A stretch of 64,000 nucleotides of DNA from Bordetella sp. FB-8 (GCF_000382185.1 NZ_KB907784.1:434001-498000); one strand, 5' to 3'. Positions 34,566-43,577 are shown, counted from the stretch's first letter. Numbers and translations: made by a program. Notes: generated by a model from the letters alone, not told the origin.

Positions 34566-35810
34566 ATGTCCGACACGATCCTGCCAGTCTGGCCGGAAAG
34601 CGGTACGAACCGCATCCCCTTCGCCGCCTACACCGGCGCGGCGCTGCACCAGCGCGAACTCGAACGCATCTTCTACGGCCCTCACTGGTGCTACGTCGGC
34701 CTGACCGCCGAGATTCCCAACTCGGGCGACTTCAAGCGCACGGTGGTGGGCGAGCGCTCGGTCATCCTGACGCGCGACAGCGATGGCGGCATCAATGTCC
34801 TCGAGAACGTCTGCGCGCACCGCGGCATGCAGTTCTGCCGCGAACCCCATGGCAACCGCGCCGAACTGGTCTGCCCCTACCACCAGTGGAACTACGACCT
34901 GAAGGGCAACCTGATGGGCGTGCCCTTTCGCCGCGGCGTCAAGCAGGACGGCAAGGTCAACGGCGGCATGCCGCCCGACTTCAAGACCGAGGCGCACGGC
35001 CTGACCCAACTCAAGGTGGCGGTGCGCAACGGCGTCGTGTTCGCCAGCTTCGACCACGGCGTCGAACCGCTGGAAGACTACCTGGGCCCGGACATCCTGC
35101 ATTACTTCGACCGCGTCTTCGACGGCCGCGAACTGGTCATCCACGGCTACAGCCGCCAGCGCATCCCCGGCAACTGGAAGCTGATGCAGGAGAACATCAA
35201 GGACCCCTACCACCCGGGCCTGCTGCACACCTGGTTCGTCACCTTCGGGCTCTGGCGCGCCGACAACAAGTCCGAGCTCAAGATGGACGCCCATCACCGC
35301 CACGCCGCCATGATCTCGACGCGCGGCCAGGGCGGCAAGGGCGATGTCACCCGCGGCGTGACCAGCTTCAAGGACCAGATGCAGCTGCACGACCCGCGCT
35401 TTCTGGACATCGTCACCGAGCCCTGGTGGAACGGGCCGACCGCGGTGCTGATGACGCTCTTTCCCAGCGTCATCATCCAGCAGCAGGTCAACTCGCTGTC
35501 CACCCGGCACATCCAGCCGGTCAGCCACGACGCCTTCGACTTCGTCTGGACGCACTTCGGCTTCGCCCAGGACACGCCCGAGATGACCCAGCGGCGCCTG
35601 CGCCAGGCCAATCTCTTCGGCCCGGCCGGCTTCGTGTCCGCCGACGACGGCGAAGTCATCGAGTTCTCGCAGCGCGGCTTCGAGCAGAAACCCTGGCACC
35701 GCGCCGTCGCCGAGCTGGGCGGCAAGACGGTCGAAAACACTGACCACATGGTCACCGAGACTCTGATCCGCGGCATGTACGAATACTGGCGCAAAGTGAT
35801 GGAGGCCTGA
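34566..35810 (+). CDS. Rieske ring-hydroxylating dioxygenase, large subunit (anthranilate/salicylate type)
   Basis: A 414-residue oxygenase alpha subunit. The Rieske motif is C83-x-H85...C103-x2-H106. The mononuclear iron ligands include H216 and H221 in DPYHPGLLH. The sequence resembles AndAc, the large subunit of the three-component anthranilate 1,2-dioxygenase of Burkholderia, more than two-component BenA/AntA types. This is from memory of the family. The ATG at 34566 follows GGAGACAAGC. Next are the small subunit (2 bases later) and a Rieske ferredoxin. Expected product: catechol from anthranilate, or a hydroxylated benzoate. Confidence 0.87.
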   Translation: MSDTILPVWPESGTNRIPFAAYTGAALHQRELERIFYGPHWCYVGLTAEIPNSGDFKRTVVGERSVILTRDSDGGINVLENVCAHRGMQFCREPHGNRAELVCPYHQWNYDLKGNLMGVPFRRGVKQDGKVNGGMPPDFKTEAHGLTQLKVAVRNGVVFASFDHGVEPLEDYLGPDILHYFDRVFDGRELVIHGYSRQRIPGNWKLMQENIKDPYHPGLLHTWFVTFGLWRADNKSELKMDAHHRHAAMISTRGQGGKGDVTRGVTSFKDQMQLHDPRFLDIVTEPWWNGPTAVLMTLFPSVIIQQQVNSLSTRHIQPVSHDAFDFVWTHFGFAQDTPEMTQRRLRQANLFGPAGFVSADDGEVIEFSQRGFEQKPWHRAVAELGGKTVENTDHMVTETLIRGMYEYWRKVMEA

Positions 35811-35812
35811 AC

Positions 35813-36283
35813 ATGGATTTCGACCTGTACCTGCGCGTAGCCCGCCTGCATGCCGACTACGCCGCCGCCCTGGACTCGGCCCAGTGGGACAAGTGGCCCG
35901 GCTTCTTCCTGGAAGATTGCACCTACAAGATCATCCCGCGCGAAAACCATGAGCGCGGCTATCCACTGGCCACGCTCGCATTCGAATCGCAGGGCATGCT
36001 CCGCGACCGCATCTACGGCACCACGCAGACCATCTTCCACGACCCCTACTACCAGCGCCACGTGGTGGGCGCGCCGCGCATCCTGTCGGCGCAAGACGGC
36101 CGCATCGAGGCCGAGGCGAATTACGCCGTGTTTCGCACCAAGCCGGGCCAGCCCACGTCGGTGTTCAACGTCGGCCGCTACCTCGACGTGATCCGCGACA
36201 CCGACCAAGGCCTGAAATTCGAGTCCCGGCTATGCATCTTCGACAGCGAGCTCATTCCCAATTCGCTCATCTACCCCCTTTGA
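35813..36283 (+). CDS. Ring-hydroxylating dioxygenase, small subunit
   Basis: A 156-residue protein of the SnoaL/NTF2-like fold used by dioxygenase beta subunits (RVARLHADYAAALDSAQWDKWP). It begins 2 bases after the alpha-subunit stop, so the two are co-translated and form the hexameric oxygenase. No catalytic metal is expected in it. The family match includes the conserved R/H-rich strand RDRIYGTTQTIFHDPYYQRH. Confidence 0.88.
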   Translation: MDFDLYLRVARLHADYAAALDSAQWDKWPGFFLEDCTYKIIPRENHERGYPLATLAFESQGMLRDRIYGTTQTIFHDPYYQRHVVGAPRILSAQDGRIEAEANYAVFRTKPGQPTSVFNVGRYLDVIRDTDQGLKFESRLCIFDSELIPNSLIYPL

Positions 36284-36295
36284 GGAAACGGCATC

Positions 36296-36607
36296 ATGCA
36301 ATGGATCAAGACCCTGGCGCAGGACGAGGTGGTGGACGAGGACGCCACGCCGGCCGAGGCCGGCCAGCGCGCCATCGCGCTCTACAAAGTGGAAGGCGAG
36401 ATCTACGCCACCGACCGCGTGTGCACGCACGGCGCGGCCAGCCTGTGCAACGGTTTCCTCATGGGCTACGAGATCGAGTGCCCGCTGCACCAGGGCCGCT
36501 TCGACATACGCACCGGCAAGGGCCTGTGCCTGCCCATCACCCAGGACATCGCGACCTATCCCGTCAAGATCGAGGACGGCCACGTGTTCGTGGGCGTGCA
36601 GGACTGA
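36296..36607 (+). CDS. Rieske-type [2Fe-2S] ferredoxin of the dioxygenase
   Basis: A 103-residue Rieske ferredoxin with the cluster motif C-T-H ... C-P-L-H ([12 protein letters not shown] and [11 protein letters not shown]). It passes electrons from a reductase to the oxygenase. It lies 12 bases after the beta subunit in the same operon. The ferredoxin reductase that should accompany it is found only as a downstream fragment. Confidence 0.9.
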   Translation: MQWIKTLAQDEVVDEDATPAEAGQRAIALYKVEGEIYATDRVCTHGAASLCNGFLMGYEIECPLHQGRFDIRTGKGLCLPITQDIATYPVKIEDGHVFVGVQD

Positions 36608-36610
36608 CCC

Positions 36611-36829
36611 TTCGTCCGCCTGCACTGGGGCGATGAAAGCGCCGATCCGGATGCCCGGCCGCTGGAAGCCGTCCTGGCGGCGCTCGCGCCGGAGGTTCAC
36701 GTCTATGCCTGCGGCCCTTCGGGGTTCCTGGGTTTTATCAGCGAAACATGGCGGCTGCAGGATCGGCCCGCTGATCATTTTCATTTCGAGGCGTTCGCAG
36801 GCTTCTCGCCCGAATTAGCCCCGACATGA
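36611..36829 (+). pseudogene. C-terminal remnant of a ferredoxin/oxygenase reductase
   Basis: A frame with no start codon reads RLHWGDESADPDARPLEAVL, then VHVYACGPSGFLGFI and FHFEAFAGF to the stop TGA at 36827-36829. VYACGPxGF is the NAD(P)-binding C-terminal motif of FNR/VanB-type oxygenase reductases. The flavin-binding part and any N-terminus are gone. It begins 3 bases after the ferredoxin stop, where the operon's reductase gene would be expected. Confidence 0.7.
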
Positions 36830-36908
36830 CGCAGGTCAAAAATATTCCGGCGGCTGGATTTACCGTTTGTTCAGGATAGTCATTCGCCTTTCAGGCAAAG
36901 GAGAGATC

Positions 36909-37478
36909 ATGAACAAACGATTCTTGCTGGCCCTGGCAATTGCCCCCATGCTCGCGCTCGCGTCGGCCCCGTCGCCGGCACAACCGGCCAACGACACGGG
37001 CACGCCGTCCGCGAAGGCCTATGGACCGGGTTACCGAATGGGTTCCGGAATGATGGGCGGCCGGGGCGGCGGCTACGGCATGGGTCCCGGAATGATGGAC
37101 GATGGCGATGGCGCCTACGGCGGCTCGGGAATGGGGCCGTGGATGATGGGCGGGCACTTGGGCTCCGGGAACCGGGCGCTCGCATCGCTCGACCTGAACG
37201 CAACCCAGATCCAGAAGATCGAGGCGATCCAGGACGCGGGCGAGAAGAAACAATGGACGCTGATGACCGCGATGCACAACGCAATGCTCGCGGCGCACCG
37301 GCACGACTTCGATCGGCAAGCCCTCGATGTGGAAGCGCAGATGACGACCGCCAAGGCGATTTCCGATATCCGGCTGCAGATGCTGCGCAACCGGCTGGAG
37401 ACGCAAAAGCAGATCTCGGATGCCCTGACGCCCCAGCAACAGGAACAATTGCGCCGATACGGCCCCCGGGGCTGGTAA
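36909..37478 (+). CDS. CpxP/Spy/ZraP-like periplasmic protein
   Basis: A 189-residue exported protein. A signal peptide covers residues ~1-25, then a Met/Gly-rich low-complexity segment (~38-85, several GMM and MMGG units that could bind Cu or other soft metals). The C-terminal half is helical with two LTxxQ-type motifs (LNATQIQKIEAIQ and LTPQQQEQLRR). Spy/ZraP proteins act as envelope-stress chaperones or metal sensors. AAAGGAGAGA precedes the ATG. The gene is monocistronic and convergent with tcdA. Confidence 0.8.
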   Translation: MNKRFLLALAIAPMLALASAPSPAQPANDTGTPSAKAYGPGYRMGSGMMGGRGGGYGMGPGMMDDGDGAYGGSGMGPWMMGGHLGSGNRALASLDLNATQIQKIEAIQDAGEKKQWTLMTAMHNAMLAAHRHDFDRQALDVEAQMTTAKAISDIRLQMLRNRLETQKQISDALTPQQQEQLRRYGPRGW

Positions 37479-37483
37479 CCGGC

Positions 37484-38320
37484 CTAGGCCGTGGGCTTAG
37501 CGTCCAATATCCGGCGCAAGGCCTCGTTGGCCGCGGCCATGCCCATGGCCGCGGTCACCGTCACCACCGACCCATAGCCCGCGCAGGACAAGCCCTGCGG
37601 TGCGCCTTGGCGCGCGGCGGCGTCCGCCTGCGCCCAGGCGTCCGGCAATATGGCCTGCTGGTCGAACCACAGCGCCCGAACGCCCATCTTCGGCACGCGC
37701 TTGAGCGCCTTGCCGTTGCTATCCGCGCCGCGCGCAAAGCCATGCTCACGCCGCAGGGTGTTGCGCAGCTTGGCCAGCAAGGCGTCGTTCACCGCTTCGG
37801 ACAGGTCGCCCGCGCGCAGGGCCAGCGGATCAGTCTTGCCGCCCGCGCCGCCGCACAGCACCAGGGGCAGCCCGCGCTCGCGGGCATGCAGGATCATGGC
37901 GATCTTGGCCGCGGCCTGGTCGGTGCAGTCGACGATGACATCCAGATCGCCCGAAAACACCTCGGCCACGTTGCCCGGCTCGACGAAGTCGTCCACCCGG
38001 GTCACGACGCAGTCGGGATTGATATCGCGGACGCGCCGGGCCATGGCCTCGATCTTGGACTGGCCCAGGGTGGGCGTCAGGGCGTGGATCTGGCGGTTGA
38101 CGTTGGATTCGGCGATATGGTCCAGGTCGACCAGCGTCAGGGCACCGACGCCGCAGCGCGCCAGCGCCTCGGCCGTCCAGGACCCCACCCCGCCCAGGCC
38201 GGCCACGGCCACCCGCGCGGCCCGCAGCCGCTCCGGGGCCTGAGGCCCATACAGGCGGGCCAGGCCGCCGAAGCGCCGGTCGGCGTCGATCTCGCAGGAA
38301 GCAGGCAATTCTTGATTCAT
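37484..38320 (-). CDS. tcdA: tRNA threonylcarbamoyladenosine dehydratase TcdA
   Basis: A 278-residue E1-like (ThiF/MoeB superfamily) enzyme with the nucleotide-binding GLGGVGSWTAEALARCG, the LVDLDHIAESNVNRQ motif and a C-terminal CAGYGS. TcdA (CsdL) uses ATP to cyclise t6A to ct6A in tRNA. The start at 38320 (MNQELPASC) matches family length. A start at 38359 would add 13 residues. Confidence 0.9.
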   Translation of the reverse strand: MNQELPASCEIDADRRFGGLARLYGPQAPERLRAARVAVAGLGGVGSWTAEALARCGVGALTLVDLDHIAESNVNRQIHALTPTLGQSKIEAMARRVRDINPDCVVTRVDDFVEPGNVAEVFSGDLDVIVDCTDQAAAKIAMILHARERGLPLVLCGGAGGKTDPLALRAGDLSEAVNDALLAKLRNTLRREHGFARGADSNGKALKRVPKMGVRALWFDQQAILPDAWAQADAAARQGAPQGLSCAGYGSVVTVTAAMGMAAANEALRRILDAKPTA

Positions 38321-38465
38321 GGTGGCGCTATTTTCCCACGTCCGTTGCGGGCATGACACATTCGAGCTGCCCGGCTACCGCAGCGCATCGACAGACGTCC
38401 AGGATAGGCACAGAATTCAAAAGCGTCGTCTCCATTCGCCATTACGTTGATTCGCCCGGTCCGCC

Positions 38466-39116
38466 GTGAGTTCGCCTCTGCCCTCGTCCGTTTCGCCCTG
38501 TCTCCCCCCTTTCAAGCGCTGGACCCCGGAAGAACGCCAGGCATCCATGAATGCCGCCCTCAGCCACTGGCAGCCCGGAGAAGACGTCTGGATCTACGGC
38601 TATGGCTCGCTCATCTGGCGGCCCGAGTTCTCCTACATCGAGCGGCGGCTGGCCACACTGCGCGGCCATCACCGCGCGCTATGCCTGTGGTCGCGGGTGA
38701 ACCGCGGCACGCCGGAATGCCCAGGCCTGGTATTCGGCCTGGACCGGGGGGGGTCCTGCCGCGGCGTGGTGCTGCGGCTGTCCGGACCCGAGGTGCCGGA
38801 CTATTTTCCCAAGCTCTGGGAACGCGAAATGTCCGCCGGCGCCTATCTGCCGCGCTGGCTCAAGTGCGAAACCGAGGCAGGCCCGGTCAAGGCGCTGGTC
38901 TTCGTCATGAACCGCGCAAGCCCGGCCTACATCAGCTCCCTGCCCGAAGATGAACTAGTCACCATCGTGCGCCGCGCGGCCGGCTGCTACGGCCCCTGCA
39001 CCGACTACGTCCTGGAAACCGTGCGCGCCCTGCGCGCCTCGGGCATCCACGATGCGCGCCTGGAAGCCATCGCCTGCCATCTGGAACGCGTGAGCGAGAC
39101 CCTGGCCGAGGAATAG
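38466..39116 (+). CDS. ChaC-like gamma-glutamylcyclotransferase
   Basis: A 216-residue protein of the ChaC family with the substrate-binding motif IYGYGSLIWRPEF and the RVNRGTPECPGLVFGL strand. ChaC enzymes split glutathione to 5-oxoproline and Cys-Gly. The GTG at 38466 gives the full frame, and an ATG at 38547 is an alternative start that keeps the domain. It is followed by pdxH in the same direction. Confidence 0.86.
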   Translation: MSSPLPSSVSPCLPPFKRWTPEERQASMNAALSHWQPGEDVWIYGYGSLIWRPEFSYIERRLATLRGHHRALCLWSRVNRGTPECPGLVFGLDRGGSCRGVVLRLSGPEVPDYFPKLWEREMSAGAYLPRWLKCETEAGPVKALVFVMNRASPAYISSLPEDELVTIVRRAAGCYGPCTDYVLETVRALRASGIHDARLEAIACHLERVSETLAEE

Positions 39117-39201
39117 GCCTGCCCGGCGGGAGGGCTGCCGCAAGCGGTAAACTGGCTTACCTGACACATCAGGGCGCCGACGCCCGCCGCAAGTTTCCCC
39201 T

Positions 39202-39831
39202 ATGCCTCTTTCCGATCTTCGACAAAGCTACGAGAAAAGCGTCCTGCTCGAGGCAGAGGCCTGCGCCTCGCCCTTCGAGCAGTTCCAGCGCTGGTTCGAC
39301 CAGGCCCTGGCCGCCAAAGTGCCCGAGCCCAATGCCATGACCCTAGCCACGGTCGGCCCGAACGGCCAACCGTCGGCCCGCATCGTGCTCATCAAGGGCG
39401 CCGACGCGCACGGCTTCACGTTTTTCACCAATTACGAATCGCGCAAGGGCGAGGAACTGGCCGGCAACCCGCGCGCGACGCTGCTGTTCTTCTGGCAGCC
39501 GCTGGAGCGCCAGGTGCGCATCGAAGGCCGGGTCGAACAGGTGCCGGCGCACGAGTCCGACCTCTACTTCAACAGCCGGCCGGCCGGTTCGCGCATCGGC
39601 GCCTGGGCCTCGCAGCAAAGCCGGCCCACCACGCGCGAGGCGCTGGAGGCCCGCGAACGCGAGTTCCGCGCACGCTATGGCGACCAGCCGCCCCGCCCCG
39701 CGCACTGGGGCGGCTATCGCCTGGTGCCCGACTGCTTTGAATTCTGGCAGGGCCGCCCTTCGCGCCTGCACGACCGGCTGCGCTACCAGCCCGAGGGCCA
39801 GGGCTGGAAGATCGACCGACTCGCGCCCTGA
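39202..39831 (+). CDS. pdxH: Pyridoxamine 5'-phosphate oxidase
   Basis: A 209-residue FMN enzyme with the PdxH N-terminal substrate region, FMN-binding [24 protein letters not shown], and the C-terminal signature W...[10 protein letters not shown] with a W-x-I-x-RLAP end. It oxidises pyridoxamine/pyridoxine phosphate to pyridoxal phosphate. The next gene is a flavin reductase 7 bases later, and then purU. Confidence 0.95.
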   Translation: MPLSDLRQSYEKSVLLEAEACASPFEQFQRWFDQALAAKVPEPNAMTLATVGPNGQPSARIVLIKGADAHGFTFFTNYESRKGEELAGNPRATLLFFWQPLERQVRIEGRVEQVPAHESDLYFNSRPAGSRIGAWASQQSRPTTREALEAREREFRARYGDQPPRPAHWGGYRLVPDCFEFWQGRPSRLHDRLRYQPEGQGWKIDRLAP

Positions 39832-39838
39832 CCGCCTC

Positions 39839-40339
39839 ATGTCCGCCCCCTCCCGTTTCGACGCGACGCATTTCCGCGCCACTCTAGGCCGTTTCGCCAC
39901 CGGCGTCACGGTCGTCACGGCCCAGGCGGCCGACGGCTCGCCGGTGGGGCTGACCGTCAGCTCCTTCAACTCGGTCTCGCTGAACCCGCCGCTGGTGCTG
40001 TGGAGTCTGTCCCAGTCCGCCTCGTCGCTGCCCGCCCTGCTGCAGTGCGAGCGCTATGTAATCCACGTGCTGTCGGCCAGGCAGATCGCGCTGGCGCGCC
40101 ACTTCGCCACCGGCAAGCCGGCGCAGCGCTTCGCCGGCATCGCGCTGGCCCGCGCGCCCGGCGGCACGGTCATGCTGGCCGACGAAAGCGCCGCCTGGTT
40201 CGAGTGCCGCAACCGCAGCCGCTATCCGGAAGGCGACCACCTCATCATGGTGGGCGAGGTCGAGCACTGCGGCCACAGCAAGGCCCCGCCGCTGGTCTTT
40301 CATGCCGGCGGCTTTGACCTCACCCCCAAGCAATCCTGA
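39839..40339 (+). CDS. Flavin reductase-like (HpaC-type) FMN-binding protein
   Basis: A 166-residue flavin_reduct-domain protein: FRATLGRFATGVTVVTA at the N-terminus, GLTVSSFNSVSLNPPLVLWSLS, and C-terminal RYPEGDHLIMVGEVEH. Such proteins reduce FMN/FAD with NAD(P)H for a monooxygenase. It lies in a pdxH-purU row with no oxygenase gene beside it, so its partner is unknown. Confidence 0.87.
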   Translation: MSAPSRFDATHFRATLGRFATGVTVVTAQAADGSPVGLTVSSFNSVSLNPPLVLWSLSQSASSLPALLQCERYVIHVLSARQIALARHFATGKPAQRFAGIALARAPGGTVMLADESAAWFECRNRSRYPEGDHLIMVGEVEHCGHSKAPPLVFHAGGFDLTPKQS

Positions 40340-40344
40340 CCGCC

Positions 40345-41199
40345 ATGCAGCACAACGACTTCATCCTGACCCTCTCCTGCCCCGACCGCACGGGCATCGT
40401 CTACCGCGTGAGCGGCCTGCTGTTCGACCTGGGCTGCAACATCCTGGACTCGCAGCAGTTCGGCGACGAGGAGACAGGCCGCTTCTTTCTGCGCGTGCAC
40501 TTCGACCTGCCCGCAGCAATAGCCCAGCAGGAGCTGCGCGACCAGTTCGGCGCGCTGGCCGCGGACTACGGCATGGCCTGGCACATTCACGATGCGCGCA
40601 TCAAGCCGCGCCTGCTCATCATGGCGAGCAAGCAGGGGCATTGCCTGAACGATCTGCTGTTTCGCGTGAGCAGCGGTCAGTTGCATGCCGAGATCGCCGG
40701 CATCGTGTCCAACCACGAAGACTACGCCGGCCTGGCCGCGTCCTACGGCATCCCCTTTCACTACCTGCCCGTCACCGCCGACACCAAGGACGAACAGGAA
40801 AGGCGGATGCTGGCGCTGGTCGAGCGCGAACGCATCGACCTGGTGGTGCTGGCCCGCTATATGCAGATCCTGTCGGACACCCTGTGCCGCGCGCTCGAAG
40901 GCCGCGCCATCAACATCCACCACAGTTTCCTGCCCAGCTTCAAGGGCGCCCGCCCCTACCACCAGGCGCATACGCGCGGCGTGAAAATCATCGGCGCCAC
41001 CGCCCACTATGTCACGGCCGACCTGGACGAAGGCCCGATCATCGAGCAGGACATCGAGCGGGTCGACCACAGCATGACGGCACAGGCGCTTGCGCAGGTG
41101 GGCAGCGATGTGGAATCGCTGGTGCTGTCGCGCGCCGTGCGCTGGCATGTGGAGCACCGCATCCTGATCAATGGAAGCAAGACGGTAGTGTTTCGCTAA
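40345..41199 (+). CDS. purU: Formyltetrahydrofolate deformylase
   Basis: A 284-residue protein with an N-terminal ACT domain (residues ~5-80, LSCPDRTGIVYRVSGLLF) and a C-terminal formyltransferase-fold hydrolase. The catalytic residues are in INIHHSFLPSFKGARPYHQA and YVTADLDEGPII. PurU hydrolyses 10-formyl-THF to formate and THF. It begins 5 bases after the flavin reductase. It is the last chromosomal-type gene before the accessory region. Confidence 0.95.
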   Translation: MQHNDFILTLSCPDRTGIVYRVSGLLFDLGCNILDSQQFGDEETGRFFLRVHFDLPAAIAQQELRDQFGALAADYGMAWHIHDARIKPRLLIMASKQGHCLNDLLFRVSSGQLHAEIAGIVSNHEDYAGLAASYGIPFHYLPVTADTKDEQERRMLALVERERIDLVVLARYMQILSDTLCRALEGRAINIHHSFLPSFKGARPYHQAHTRGVKIIGATAHYVTADLDEGPIIEQDIERVDHSMTAQALAQVGSDVESLVLSRAVRWHVEHRILINGSKTVVFR

Positions 41200-41215
41200 C
41201 CCGTCTGCGCAATAA

Positions 41216-41237
41216 GCCGCCCGCAATCGCGGGCGGC
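41216..41237. terminator. Strong GC hairpin after purU
   Basis: A perfect 9-bp stem GCCGCCCGC / GCGGGCGGC with the AATC tetraloop, 17 bases after the purU stop. No T-run follows, so intrinsic termination is uncertain. It marks the end of the purU operon. Confidence 0.55.
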
Positions 41238-41239
41238 CC

Positions 41240-41542
41240 GAAGCCTCCCTCAGTTGCCCTAGTTGCGCAGCCGTTCAATTGACGCATGAGAAATCCGTTG
41301 ATGGAGACGCTGTTTTCCACCCGCCACATGAACGTCGAGCGTTGCATGAACGCCATGCGCGTACTGTGCAGCACGACGATGTCGTATCGGCGCGCTTCGT
41401 TCTTGAGCACGGCTCCCTCACCGAACCACCCGCCCGCCGGTACGCCTGTGAAGGTCGCACTGCGCTTTTGGCGCAAGACGGTGCCGACCGTGATGAGTCC
41501 CGCTCACAAGGCCGGTATCGGCCAGAAAGAGACACTCGACAT
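41240..41542 (-). pseudogene. Broken Crp/Fnr-family regulator
   Basis: On the minus strand a frame from an ATG at 41542 reads through a TGA (codon 13) into TFTGVPAGGWFGEGAVLK, EARRYDIVVL and FMRQL-like (FLMRQLNG) motifs. These are the cyclic-nucleotide-binding domain of Crp/Fnr regulators common in Alcaligenaceae. The HTH domain is missing at the purU side. The internal stop and loss of both ends show a decayed gene. It marks the left border of the lower-GC accessory segment. Confidence 0.65.
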
Positions 41543-41594
41543 GACCGCCTGAATTGCTAACAATTCAATCATCGAACAAGCATAGGGACCACCC

Positions 41595-42440
41595 ATGACA
41601 GCGATGAAGTCGATTCAGGAGATATTCCAAGGGGAATTCGTCGACGCCTCGTCGGCGTTAGTGCAGAAGATGCACCGCAACGAGCACAATATGACCGCGC
41701 TGCAGCGCAATTACACGGAACATTGGCCGGCGCTGACGGAACCGCATGATCTCGTCGTTGTGGCGATCGAAGAGGTATCGGGCAACAAGAAGCGCCGCGA
41801 AATCTGGTGTGGTTTTTTCGACGACGTGCAGTGGACGGGAATGCGCGAGAAGGGGCCGGCCTATCGTTTCCTTGTCGACCGATTTCAGCTTGTTGGCGTT
41901 CATGATCGGGACCATGTTTCGGACAGCGAGTTTTACGGGAACGGGGGCGGTGGTGGTTCACGTGTGAAGGTTTGCAAGGCAAGTCACAAGAAGGGATCGA
42001 CCGCGCGCAAGCGCACCGCGATACCCACGCCGGAAGGCATAATGGTGCAGCGCCTTATCTGGGTGCGGAAGAACCACAGAAAGTTCCGTGACCCTGTGCA
42101 GCAACACTGGGAAGGTAAATGCGCCGTTGCGGATCACAATTGTGACGGCCACCCCGGCCTGTTGATTGCTTCGCACATCTACCCGTGGGCGCGGTCCGAG
42201 CCGAAGGAAAAGACTGACGTTGACAATGGCCTGCTGCTGTCATCCCCTCTCGACCGACTCTTCGACCAGGGCCTGATATCGTTCGCTCGCGACGGCATGA
42301 TGCTCATAAGCCCCGATCTGGCGCCGAGCACGAGGCATGTGTTCGGACTTAAGGCTGGTATGAAGATCGCGGACCCAAGGAAGATCACAAGGGGGATGCG
42401 GAAATATTTGGCTAAGCACCGCAAACTTCATGGGTTCTAG
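41595..42440 (+). CDS. HNH endonuclease family protein
   Basis: A 281-residue protein. The C-terminal part carries an HNH_2-type nuclease core: ASHIYPWA (H194), NGLLLSSPLDRLFDQGLISF (N211, D220-D224). It lacks the usual second His of CTHH but keeps the LDRLFD pattern seen in restriction-associated HNH proteins. The N-terminal ~150 residues have no family I know and could recognise DNA. Codon and base composition are lower in GC than in the flanking chromosome. It lies next to other nuclease-like genes and may be a solitary restriction or defence endonuclease. Confidence 0.78.
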   Translation: MTAMKSIQEIFQGEFVDASSALVQKMHRNEHNMTALQRNYTEHWPALTEPHDLVVVAIEEVSGNKKRREIWCGFFDDVQWTGMREKGPAYRFLVDRFQLVGVHDRDHVSDSEFYGNGGGGGSRVKVCKASHKKGSTARKRTAIPTPEGIMVQRLIWVRKNHRKFRDPVQQHWEGKCAVADHNCDGHPGLLIASHIYPWARSEPKEKTDVDNGLLLSSPLDRLFDQGLISFARDGMMLISPDLAPSTRHVFGLKAGMKIADPRKITRGMRKYLAKHRKLHGF

Positions 42441-42623
42441 AGACAGGCTGCTGGTCGCCTCTTACATTAGACGCCATTCACGCCCATTGTCGCGTAGCGT
42501 CATGGGGCGCTATTCGCGGCCGTCTGCTAATGACCATGCTGAATGTTGATTCAGGGTCGAAAATGGTCCTTTGCGAAAGACCGCCAAATCCGGACATTCG
42601 AAATGTGTCTGCCCGGGTTTCAC

Positions 42624-43577
42624 TCAGGGCTCGTTATTGTCTTCTTCGTAGCCGGCATAGTCGTCGTTCGGAGCATAATATTCGGCAGCATCATAGACTT
42701 GGGTCTTCTTGTAGCGGTCGCCGAGGCCGACAACCGTCAGGCGAGAAAGGCCGAGAATCTTCAGGCCGCAAGCGATGCATTCGAACCGGTTGGGCAGATA
42801 TTCCTGCGTTTCGGTGATCTCGCCGTCGCTTAGCCTTTGGACTGGCGCTGAGACTGGCCCGCCGACAACCAGAGCTTGCGAAGCGCAGGCGGGGCAGTAC
42901 ACACGGTGGCCGGCTTGTCGAGTTGCCCAGACCGAAGCCTGCGCGCTCAGCTTCAAACGCTCCTGTTCTCCCTTGGCTAGCCAGACTTTCTTATGAGCTT
43001 CGACCTCGCCTTTCACCGCCTTGGCGCTTTCGTCGGCTGCGGCGTCAATGAGTTCCCTAGCGACTTTCGCCTCATCCTCACCGAAAAAATCCTCAAGTGT
43101 CGTCCCAATAGAGGAGAGAAGAATCTCGCACGTCTGGTAGAAGCGCGGCTGCCAAACCGAGGCCTTGATTCCGTCGAAGGCGAGTTCGCCTGTATGTAGC
43201 TCGGCGTTGCGTCGGCCGGTGTGGAGGATGCCGAAGCCCTCATGTTCCTTCGTGAAATCCGGCAAGATCGCCGTGAGGCGTTTGAAGACCTCACTGACCG
43301 CAATGGACTTCGGAGCGAACTTCTCCTCGGTAGGGGTAAAACCTAGTGCATGGTAGAGACTGGTCCAATTCTTATCGGTCTCGGCCAGCAGCGCGGGACT
43401 GACATTAGCGAGCGCTGCTCGCGCTAGGAATTCGAGGGAAAAACCCGACCAAAGGGCATATTCCCAATCATCACTATCTAGGGCGCTCATATGCTGCACA
43501 TAGCGCTGAGCCTTCAGATAAAGAGCTTCCGGGTCCCAGGACAGTGGGGTTGCCTTAGGTGTGACGGTCCTCTTCAA
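42624..43577 (-). CDS. HEPN-like protein with C-terminal zinc ribbon
   Basis: A 317-residue protein, mostly alpha-helical in residues 15-210. R123-NAEL-H128 inside GRRNAELHTGE matches the R-x4-6-H motif of HEPN ribonucleases. The C-terminus has a four-Cys zinc ribbon (C228-x2-C231 and C267-x2-C270) and an acidic Asp/Glu/Tyr tail. The start is a TTG overlapping the stop of the upstream dioxygenase gene (TTGA), with GGAGA 7 bases before it, so the two are translationally coupled. HEPN proteins are usually RNA-targeting effectors in toxin-antitoxin, abortive infection and restriction systems. No ATPase or MNT partner is present. Assignment to HEPN rests on the motif and helical context only. Confidence 0.6.
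   Translation of the reverse strand: MKRTVTPKATPLSWDPEALYLKAQRYVQHMSALDSDDWEYALWSGFSLEFLARAALANVSPALLAETDKNWTSLYHALGFTPTEEKFAPKSIAVSEVFKRLTAILPDFTKEHEGFGILHTGRRNAELHTGELAFDGIKASVWQPRFYQTCEILLSSIGTTLEDFFGEDEAKVARELIDAAADESAKAVKGEVEAHKKVWLAKGEQERLKLSAQASVWATRQAGHRVYCPACASQALVVGGPVSAPVQRLSDGEITETQEYLPNRFECIACGLKILGLSRLTVVGLGDRYKKTQVYDAAEYYAPNDDYAGYEEDNNEP

Noticed and set aside
41216..41237. Island attachment site at the purU hairpin
   Set aside because: No direct repeat of this sequence was seen at the other border, and no integrase or tRNA is present. It is better read as a terminator-like hairpin.
41279..41560. Plus-strand frames of 88-93 codons
   Set aside because: They are shadows of the Crp/Fnr remnant on the minus strand.
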